From an uncultured Chlorobiota bacterium (GTDB taxonomy: Bacteria > Bacteroidota > Bacteroidia > Bacteroidales > JAADGE01): a stretch of DNA of 12,423 bases. The DNA lies in the NCBI GenBank assembly GCA_947311265.1, contig CAMZKQ010000140.1:1-12423 (forward strand), given 5' to 3'. Numbering within the stretch: position 1 is the first letter of the stretch; each line of letters begins with the position of its first letter. Position numbers and translations under genes: made by a program. Shown here in pieces: positions 7,457-12,423 of the stretch. The notes below the pieces were generated by a model, which was not told where the DNA came from, did no database searches, and saw only the letters and a program-made list of their open reading frames with translations.

Positions 7457-7473
7457 CCCCTAGAAGGGGCTTT
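7455..7473 (+). terminator. Weak hairpin terminator at the end of the barrel gene
   Basis: AGCCCC (7455-7460) and GGGGCT (7466-7471) form a GC-rich 6-bp stem with a 5-nt loop, overlapping the TAG stop. Only three T follow, so termination may be partial and the next small gene might receive read-through. Confidence 0.5.
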
Positions 7474-7536
7474 GGAGTTCACCTAAACTAAAAAAAATGT
7501 ATATTGGGGAAATAATTTAACTAAAACAAATGTATT

Positions 7537-7773
7537 ATGGCAGATGTATCAAAAATTTATGGAAAAATTCAATTTGTAACTAGCTTTCCCGACTTTAAAG
7601 TAGAGGTGGTAGATAGCTTTGCAGATTTGCATGTTGAAAAAGTGAGCAGTTTTGCGGATTCCCCGGGGAAGTGGGAAATTGTAACTAGCTTTCCGGATTA
7701 TAAAATTGAAATTGTAAACAGTTTTGGCGATTTTAAGATTAAGTATGTAAGTAGTTTTCCTGGGGTGCAATAA
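7537..7773 (+). CDS. Small 11-residue-repeat protein, function unknown
   Basis: I cannot assign a family. The 78-residue chain is nearly all repeat: after a nine-residue lead, six units of the form [KH]-x-x-x-V-x-S-F-x-D-x occupy 10-20, 21-31, 32-44, 45-55, 56-66 and 67-78. The third has two extra residues (S-P-G turn). Units also match in threes: 1 with 4 (VTSFPD), 2 with 5 (V-[DN]-S-F-[AG]-D) and 3 with 6 (VSSF), so the protein is a duplication of a 35-residue three-strand block. Alternating hydrophobic residues suggest short beta strands, as in a small beta-solenoid. No signal peptide, TM segment or cysteine is seen, so it should be cytoplasmic. At DNA level the two halves share TTGTAACTAGCTTTCC 105 nt apart. 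The regular repeat in a full-length frame with start and stop argues that it is a real gene despite its size. Confidence 0.75.
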   Translation: MADVSKIYGKIQFVTSFPDFKVEVVDSFADLHVEKVSSFADSPGKWEIVTSFPDYKIEIVNSFGDFKIKYVSSFPGVQ

Positions 7774-7806
7774 TCAGGTGCAAAAAGGAACTACATTTTT
7801 TGTGAT

Positions 7807-7840
7807 ATAAAAAGGGTTGTCTTTCTCAAGGACAACCCTT
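7807..7840. terminator. Terminator shared by the repeat-protein gene and the convergent sigma/PKD operon
   Basis: AAGGGTTGTC (7812-7821) pairs perfectly with GACAACCCTT (7831-7840). The U-rich tail lies on the minus-strand side (CCCTTTTTATA when read in that direction), so it mainly ends the minus-strand operon. It may also act as a weaker stop for the plus-strand gene. Confidence 0.8.
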
Positions 7841-7897
7841 CAACTTTAATACCTAATTGGTATTGATTATGAAAAAAGCAATATTTTTAATCGTATT

Positions 7898-9187
7898 TTA
7901 AGGTAAAGCCGTTATATCTCCTTGCCCAAAAAACTGGCTACCGTCTGCATATCGTCCTGTGCATTTCCATAGGTAAACTGCCGGGAGTGTGCTTAATTTG
8001 TTATTGATATAGCCATTCCAGCCAATATTATAGTCTTTACTTTCAAAAACTAAATGCCCTTGGCGGGTAAATACTTGGAGTAGATACTCATCGGGCTGCT
8101 CGGCTAGTATTGGTCTAAAAATAGAGTTTACAGTAGCACCAGAAGCTGACCAAGCACCATCTGCTGCCTCAATTTTATTGGGGTTAAAAGCATTTGGAGC
8201 TTGCAACGTACCAATCCTTATTGGCAGCGAAAATTTAGATTCACAAGCGTTTTCAGAAATGGCGGTAAGTGTTAGTTTATAATTCCCTTTTTTAGCGTAG
8301 GCATACTCTGGGTATTTTGCATCTGACTTTATACCGTTCCCAAAATCCCAAGAAAATTGTGTTGCATTTTCGGAATTGTTGCTAATCAGTAGCAGAGTAT
8401 TAGGCATTAGTTTTGTGTTGTTTTCAATTGTAAATTTTGCCTTTGGCAATTGGTAAACCAGTATGGTTTTTGACGCAGTGCTAGCAAGCCCTTTGTTATT
8501 AACTGTTAGCGTAATAGTGTGTTCGCCTGGCTCTTCAAAAGTAATTTTGGGGTTCATTTTATTGGAGGTTCTGCCATCTCCAAAATCCCATTTTGCCCCT
8601 TGGCTATTTGCCGATGTATTGGTAAGTTCAACCGCTAAAGGTAAGCAACCGGCTTCATGATTTACAATGAAAGAAGCGTTGGGGTTAAGTACTGTTTTAA
8701 TTTCATTTCCAGTATTATTAGGCGAGCTAATTGTTGTAACTAAAGGTTTTGTTAAGTTAAAATAAGCCGCATTAACCTCTTGCTCGGTGGATAGTTTGGG
8801 TAAAGTTGTATTTAACTTTTTTGTTTTTACTAATTTGTAAGCTGCTATAATTACGGCCTTTTTGTAAGCCTGTGTTTCAGGGGCTAGCTGTTCTAATACT
8901 TTGGTGTCTAAATTATTATAAAAGAGTATCTTAGCAGGTGTATTTATTTTTTCGACTTGGCAATTTTCTAATTTGTCCGAAGGCATTGCAAAGCCAATAG
9001 CGAAGGCACTTATCAATAAGATTGCCCCTAAGGTAAAGATGTTAAAATTTGTAAAAGAAAATTTTAAAAACCTATTTTTATTTACCGCTTTATCTATAGC
9101 CGCCCAAGCTTCAGGAGGTGGATTTACTGTATAATTTTCAAATTTATCTTTAAAAATTTGTGCTGTATTTTTATTAATATTTTTCAT
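7898..9187 (-). CDS. Membrane-anchored PKD-repeat protein with type B C-terminal domain; probable regulator of the ECF sigma factor
   Basis: A 429-residue protein built in four parts. Residues 1-45 form a cytoplasmic head, IFKDKFENYTVNPPPEAW, of the kind found at the N-terminus of sigma-linked membrane proteins in Bacteroidota. One TM helix follows (about 48-68). After a spacer come two PKD domains marked by WDFGDG (200-205) and WDFGNG (280-285), then a C-terminal domain from about 329. This last part (PNAFNPN, QVFTRQGHLVFES, GWNGY, YLWKCTGRYADG) resembles the gliding-motility/type B C-terminal domain of type IX secretion clients, with the usual DG after PN eroded. The start overlaps the upstream sigma gene by 14 nt, implying coupled translation and a functional pair. 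I infer an anti-sigma or sigma-modulating surface sensor; no zinc-binding anti-sigma motif is seen. A plain cell-surface adhesin is the alternative. Confidence 0.75.
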   Translation of the reverse strand: MKNINKNTAQIFKDKFENYTVNPPPEAWAAIDKAVNKNRFLKFSFTNFNIFTLGAILLISAFAIGFAMPSDKLENCQVEKINTPAKILFYNNLDTKVLEQLAPETQAYKKAVIIAAYKLVKTKKLNTTLPKLSTEQEVNAAYFNLTKPLVTTISSPNNTGNEIKTVLNPNASFIVNHEAGCLPLAVELTNTSANSQGAKWDFGDGRTSNKMNPKITFEEPGEHTITLTVNNKGLASTASKTILVYQLPKAKFTIENNTKLMPNTLLLISNNSENATQFSWDFGNGIKSDAKYPEYAYAKKGNYKLTLTAISENACESKFSLPIRIGTLQAPNAFNPNKIEAADGAWSASGATVNSIFRPILAEQPDEYLLQVFTRQGHLVFESKDYNIGWNGYINNKLSTLPAVYLWKCTGRYADGSQFFGQGDITALP

Positions 9188-9728
9188 ACAGGTGTATTTT
9201 TTCTAATTCTTTTAACTTGGCTTGAACAATTTTTTTTGCTCTTGAATATTGCGATTTTGAAGTATTAACATCAATGCCCAATTGCTCGGCAATTTCTCTA
9301 TGTTTAAACCCTTCTATAGCATACAAATTAAAAACAATTCTGTACCCTTTTGGTAAAGTCTCTATAACTTTTAGTAACTCGTCTTGTGTAAAATCACTAT
9401 CTGTAACTATTTCTGTTTCAATAAATTCTTGAATTTCCGATACATCCAAATGATAACTGTGTTTTTTATTTTTATGATAATGAGTTATTGCCGTATTTAC
9501 AGTAATTCTTTTCATCCAACCTTCAAAAGAACCTTTTCCCGAATATTTATTAATTTTTGTAAGAATCTTAATAAAACTCTCTTGTAAAATATCACTCGCT
9601 TCTGCTGCATCTGTTACATACCTTACGCAAATTCCATAAAGAACAGGCGAGTATAAATTGTATAACTCTCGCTGTGCCTTACTGTTAGATTTTCTACATT
9701 TTGATATAAGTTGTTCTAAATCGGACAT
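9174..9728 (-). CDS. ECF-type RNA polymerase sigma factor
   Basis: A 184-residue sigma-70 family protein with only the regions typical of extracytoplasmic-function factors. Region 2 spans about 20-85, with the DILQESF helix (46-52) and FEGWMKRITVNTAI, which melts the -10 element. Region 4 spans about 120-175, with the helix-turn-helix FKHREIAEQLGIDVNTSKSQYSRAKK, here split as FKHREIAEQLGI and DVNTSKSQYSRAKK, that reads the -35. A short linker joins them and there is no region 1 or 3. Its end overlaps the start of the PKD/TM protein by 14 nt, so the two are cotranscribed and the latter probably senses an envelope signal and controls it. A candidate self-recognised promoter lies just upstream. 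Target genes cannot be read from this window. Confidence 0.93.
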   Translation of the reverse strand: MSDLEQLISKCRKSNSKAQRELYNLYSPVLYGICVRYVTDAAEASDILQESFIKILTKINKYSGKGSFEGWMKRITVNTAITHYHKNKKHSYHLDVSEIQEFIETEIVTDSDFTQDELLKVIETLPKGYRIVFNLYAIEGFKHREIAEQLGIDVNTSKSQYSRAKKIVQAKLKELEKIHLYEKY

Positions 9729-9748
9729 ACTTCGTTGTTCTGCATTAT

Positions 9749-9774
9749 GACTTTAGCATTATGAAAAAGGTTGC
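9749..9774 (-). promoter_or_regulatory. Candidate ECF (autoregulated) promoter of the sigma/PKD operon
   Basis: Read on the minus strand, GCAACC (9774-9769) is followed after 17 nt by GTC (9751-9749), the AAC ... GTC layout typical of ECF-dependent promoters. The ATG lies about 20 nt further on. A 9-bp direct repeat, GCATTATGA on the plus strand at 9742-9750 and 9756-9764, overlaps the -10 region. No TAnnTTTG housekeeping element is evident. Assignment is by pattern only. Confidence 0.45.
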
Positions 9775-9908
9775 ACAGAAAATTGTTTTTTTTTGATAAA
9801 AAGACGATTACTTGCTTTAAATATAGGCGTTAGCTAGTTCGTAATTCTTGAAAGGAATAAAAATTAGCATCTTGTAAATTAAAGGTTATCAAGAAAACCA
9901 CTCAACAC

Positions 9909-10583
9909 TTAGAACTCAAAATTTATTTTAGGAAGATTACCGTCCATGCCAGCAGGTTCTGGGAAACCAGTAAATGCCTCAAAAAGAGCAGTATGATTTC
10001 TTTCAACCGCTTCTACATCGGATTCATTTACAACCATACCCTGTATTTTCTGCACTTTCTCTATCACTAAATTTGCAATGCCCGTATTTTTATCGTAGGT
10101 ATCCGTTAATTTTTTCTTGTTTTTTTTCTGTTCAAGTATTTGCTTGCGAAGCTCTGCCTTGGTCTCTTCCGGGACATTGGGGTCAGCAATTTGCTTTTCC
10201 AAAAAAGCAATTCCATCATCTATCATTGCTTTGCTCGACCGCTCCAAGTTGCCCGAACGGGTCAGACCCTTGTTCGCTTCTATAAGGCTAAATATAACGC
10301 CTATTTTTGCATTTGTGCGTACAAAATCAGGATAATTTTCCATGCCTGCCTCTTTTATTATTTTTTCAAAATCTGCAAATCCAGCTTTTCCTGCATCAAC
10401 AGTTTCTCCATTCTCATTAAGGTTTTTCAGCATGCCAGGGGCATTTTCTCGCAAGCCCTTGTAGGCTTTAATATAGTTTTGGATTTTCTGGTCAGTTAGT
10501 GTGCCTTTTTTGCCCGTTACCTGCGAGCAGGAAAAGAGCAAACTCATAATACATAACCCTAGAAATAATTTGGCGGTTTTCAT
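9909..10583 (-). CDS. Lipoprotein of unknown function, mostly helical
   Basis: I do not recognise the family. The 224-residue product has a lipoprotein signal: MKTAK, a hydrophobic core (6-17) and the lipobox LLFSC with C19 as the lipidated residue. No Asp follows the Cys and the next residues are S-Q-V-T-G-K-K. The mature part is rich in K, E, A and Q and should be almost all alpha-helical, with a coiled-coil-prone stretch near 128-160 containing EQKKNKKK. It ends in the hydrophobic/aromatic tail LPKINFEF. There are no cysteines after C19, so no metal or haem motif is visible. It stands alone: 180 nt separate it from the sigma gene and 64 nt from the kinase-RapZ gene, on the same strand. Cotranscription with the latter is possible, as I see no terminator in the 64-nt gap. 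Confidence 0.8.
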   Translation of the reverse strand: MKTAKLFLGLCIMSLLFSCSQVTGKKGTLTDQKIQNYIKAYKGLRENAPGMLKNLNENGETVDAGKAGFADFEKIIKEAGMENYPDFVRTNAKIGVIFSLIEANKGLTRSGNLERSSKAMIDDGIAFLEKQIADPNVPEETKAELRKQILEQKKNKKKLTDTYDKNTGIANLVIEKVQKIQGMVVNESDVEAVERNHTALFEAFTGFPEPAGMDGNLPKINFEF

Positions 10584-10647
10584 AGTGTTTGTTTTAAGTT
10601 AAAAAATAATTTAATCGGTTGAATAATATAATTAATTTTGTTGAGCA

Positions 10648-12057
10648 TTACCACCCTTCGGTATGCAAAAGTTCAACATCAATATCGAACTGTTTAGATA
10701 GAAATTTTGCCGTTCGCTCGGCACAATATACCGAGCGGTGTTGCCCACCAGTACAGCCAAAAGCAATAGAAAAATGGTCGAAATTACGGGACAGGTACTT
10801 TTGAATGGAACGGCTACAAATAGGAAAAATAGTTTGCAAAAACAGCTCGGCTTCGCCCTGCTGGACTAAATAATCAATCACTGGTTGCTCCTTGCCGCAA
10901 AGCTTTTTGTACTGCTCAATTCGCCCGGGATTGTCCATAAATCGGCAATCAAAAATATGCCCTCCTCCATTGCCCGAAGGGTCGTAAGGAAAGCCTCGTT
11001 TATAGGAAAAACTTTTGATGCTTACTTTTAGGCGTTGTTTTGCCCTGCTTTTTAGGTGTTCGGATTCTGGAAGAGCAGTCAGCACCCGCTTTAACTCGGG
11101 CATTTCATCTAAGAAATAGCACGATTTTAAAACCTGCTCCAAATTTAAAAGTGCAGGTGGAATACTTTGTAAAAAATGTTCCTTTTTCTCGATTATCCCT
11201 CGAAAACCATAAGCCCCCATGGCTTGCATAATCCGTATGAGGACAAATGCAAAATAATGTTTATCAAATGCCTTAGGCGATATTTGGGTTTCTTTTTCAA
11301 GGATTTCAGTATAATAGTGTTTTAATTTTGCCCTCATATTTTCAGGAATTTCGGCCTTTGCATCGTAGAGTAAGGAGGCTAAATCGTATTGTAATGCCCC
11401 TTTTCGCCCACCCTGAAAATCAATAAGAAAAACCTTATCGTTAACGAGCATTATGTTTCGGGATTGAAAATCCCTGAAAAGGAAAAAATGAGTATCGGCT
11501 TGGAGTAAAAATTTTGCAAATTTTTTAAAATCATTTTCAAGCCACTGCTCATCGAAAGTGATGCCGGATAATTTCAGAAAGTTATATTTAAAATAATTCA
11601 AATCCCAAAAAATAGATTGCTCATCGAAAGCCGCACGGGGGTAGCAGATAGTAAAATCTAAACCTGCTGCCCCTTTGGTCTGGATTTTTAGCAACTCTTG
11701 CAGTACCTTTTTATAGGTGTCGAAAAGTGCATCTGAAAAGTTTTTTTTTTTTCGTTGATTTAAGATTTCGGAATATAACGTTTTATTGCCTAAATCTTCT
11801 TGCAGGTAAACGCCATGGTCTAAATTTTCAGCATATACTTTTGGTACATTTATACCTTTTTTAAGGAAGTGTTCAGCCAAGTAAATAAAGGCTTCATTTT
11901 CCTTTTTTTCCAAACCATAAGTGGCAATTACGGTTCTAAATTCGGTCGAAATTTTATAGTATTCTCGGCTAGAACCAGAAATGGGTAATTTGGATATTTG
12001 CTGTATTTTTTCAGCAAAATTAGCTTTGAAGAGTTGCTTTATTTTATCTACTTGCAT
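10648..12057 (-). CDS. APH/AmgK-like kinase fused to a RapZ C-terminal domain
   Basis: A 469-residue two-domain protein. Residues 1 to about 335 form an aminoglycoside-phosphotransferase-fold kinase: the ATP-binding loop SGSSREYYKI (27-36), the hinge YLQEDLG near 88-95, the catalytic RDFQSRN (D196, N201) and the metal-binding IDFQGG (D213), followed by LQYDLASLLYDA. This set is closest to AmgK, the sugar kinase for N-acetylmuramate and GlcNAc in cell-wall recycling. From about 342 the chain matches the RapZ C-domain, with SFSYKRGFPYD and GCTGGQHRSV (434-443; C435, H440), which in Escherichia coli binds glucosamine-6-phosphate. RapZ's own Walker-type N-domain is absent, replaced by the APH fold. 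The natural inference is a kinase for, or gated by, amino sugars, linking recycling to precursor supply. A run of twelve A (coding strand) encodes the K-K-K-N near residue 103. It is the outermost gene of its strand here. Confidence 0.9.
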   Translation of the reverse strand: MQVDKIKQLFKANFAEKIQQISKLPISGSSREYYKISTEFRTVIATYGLEKKENEAFIYLAEHFLKKGINVPKVYAENLDHGVYLQEDLGNKTLYSEILNQRKKKNFSDALFDTYKKVLQELLKIQTKGAAGLDFTICYPRAAFDEQSIFWDLNYFKYNFLKLSGITFDEQWLENDFKKFAKFLLQADTHFFLFRDFQSRNIMLVNDKVFLIDFQGGRKGALQYDLASLLYDAKAEIPENMRAKLKHYYTEILEKETQISPKAFDKHYFAFVLIRIMQAMGAYGFRGIIEKKEHFLQSIPPALLNLEQVLKSCYFLDEMPELKRVLTALPESEHLKSRAKQRLKVSIKSFSYKRGFPYDPSGNGGGHIFDCRFMDNPGRIEQYKKLCGKEQPVIDYLVQQGEAELFLQTIFPICSRSIQKYLSRNFDHFSIAFGCTGGQHRSVYCAERTAKFLSKQFDIDVELLHTEGW

Positions 12058-12307
12058 TTTTATAAGTTACTTAAGCGAATGGTTAAATGGTAAGCCTTAC
12101 AGGCTGGTTGCTGTAAACTTGTTGTATTGAGGTTTCAAATATAATATTTTCTTTATAGATTTCTGTTTTTATTTTATCTAATTTTGTAATCTATGCCCGA
12201 ATTAGCGGGTTAAATGCTTGGCGTTTTCTTGCTTGCTTTAAATTATTATTAAATATGTGCTTAAAAGTAATCTTAAATCAGTATTTTTGTTAATACCCGT
12301 GCTTCCA
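12058..12307. other. Gene-free AT-rich region upstream of the kinase-RapZ gene
   Basis: No convincing reading frame or RNA gene is seen. It holds the candidate minus-strand -7 element at 12136-12143 and small inverted repeats: TTACAG/CTGTAA (12098-12103 and 12111-12116), CCCG/CGGG (12196-12199 and 12206-12209) and GTATT/AATAC (12281-12285 and 12292-12296). TAnnTTTG words at 12179-12186 and 12282-12289 on the plus strand lack a -33 partner and may be chance in such AT-rich DNA. Confidence 0.5.
12136..12143 (-). promoter_or_regulatory. Possible -7 element of the kinase-RapZ gene
   Basis: On the minus strand this reads TATATTTG, a full match to TAnnTTTG, 78 nt before the ATG at 12057. No TTG is found at the -33 distance. 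It is plausible by position only. Confidence 0.35.
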
Positions 12308-12423
12308 GTCTAAAAACTAAAAAAAGAGTAATTAGCCGCCCTACGAGTGTTGTAACTAGCTGATTTTCAGTTGGTAATTTTGGATATTCTTGCAAAAAAC
12401 ACTCGTAGGGTTACTTTTTAGAC
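12308..12423. repeat. Imperfect long inverted repeat reaching the window edge
   Basis: Three blocks on the left reappear in reverse complement, in order, on the right: GTCTAAAAA (12308-12316) with 12415-12423, GTAA (12328-12331) with 12411-12414, and the 13-bp CCCTACGAGTGTT (12339-12351) with 12398-12410. The left arm carries two extra segments of 11 and 7 nt. The 46-nt interior has a small CTGA/TCAG hairpin. Because the right arm ends exactly at the window edge, the true boundary may lie beyond. It could be a small transposon-like element (MITE), an IS end, or a structured RNA or large terminator; no coding capacity is seen inside. Confidence 0.7.

Noticed and set aside
7537..7773. 33-bp periodicity in the repeat-protein gene as a CRISPR or non-coding tandem repeat
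   Set aside because: Identity between units is in the protein rather than the DNA, there are no unique spacers, and the reading frame is complete with start and stop.
9840..9908. Possible terminator after the lipoprotein gene
   Set aside because: Only 4-bp GGTT/AACC and loose AT pairing are found; no stable stem followed by a T run.
10140..10499. 119-codon plus-strand frame opposite the lipoprotein gene
   Set aside because: Antisense to a gene with an intact lipobox and a sensible helical product; the translation is cysteine- and phenylalanine-rich without recognisable features.
7574..12361. GTAACTAGCT shared by the repeat-protein gene (twice) and the interior of the right-edge inverted repeat
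   Set aside because: The two copies in the gene are explained by its internal duplication; the third match is only 10 nt with no extension, so chance is sufficient.
12338..12423. Right-edge inverted repeat as an integron attC site
   Set aside because: The GTTACTT at the arm boundary does not fit GTTRRRY and there is no matching RYYYAAC on the other side; no cassette-like gene is adjacent.

Overview
The window reads as chromosomal DNA of an AT-rich member of the Bacteroidota. The evidence is mutually consistent: several perfect TAnnTTTG promoter -7 elements (the group's housekeeping consensus), no Shine-Dalgarno sequences before the starts, a single-chain ResB-CcsA (CcsBA) cytochrome c synthase, a type B type-IX-secretion-style C-terminal domain, and a RapZ C-domain fused to a sugar-kinase-like domain. 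I cannot place it below phylum level. No IS transposase, phage gene, CRISPR array or rRNA is visible.

Layout. 1-300: tRNA-Gly(GCC) and tRNA-Leu(UAA), closed by a bidirectional terminator shared with the convergent cytidine deaminase gene cdd (minus strand). 1053-4226: a large fused cytochrome c synthase (CcsBA), transcribed divergently from cdd. 4334-6813: three co-directional genes behind a well-formed promoter. They encode a cysteine-free DUF1858-like/DUF2249/DUF2249 protein, a 12-TM membrane protein related to haem-copper oxidase subunit I or NnrS (the genes overlap by ATGA), and a DUF59/MIP18-type Fe-S assembly protein; a strong terminator follows. 6914-7456: a secreted small beta-barrel candidate. 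7537-7773: a small cytoplasmic protein made almost entirely of six 11-residue repeats. 7898-9728 (minus): an ECF sigma factor overlapping a membrane-anchored PKD-repeat protein with a type B C-terminal domain, probably its surface-sensing regulator. 9909-10583 (minus): an unrecognised lipoprotein. 10648-12057 (minus): an APH/AmgK-like kinase fused to the RapZ GlcN6P-sensing domain. 12058-12423: no gene; an imperfect long inverted repeat runs to the window edge.

How the parts fit. CcsBA attaches haem to exported c-type cytochromes. The DUF2249 / haem-copper-like / DUF59 operon next to it looks like a respiratory or nitrosative-stress and Fe-S maintenance unit; this rests on the families involved, not on a direct demonstration. 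The sigma/PKD pair looks like a self-contained envelope-to-transcription signalling unit. The kinase-RapZ fusion points to amino-sugar (cell-wall precursor) recycling and its control. The most unusual items are the 11-residue repeat protein, the near-exact three-fold internal periodicity of the 12-TM protein, the sigma-linked protein with a secretion-type C-terminus, the kinase-RapZ fusion, and the inverted repeat at the right edge.
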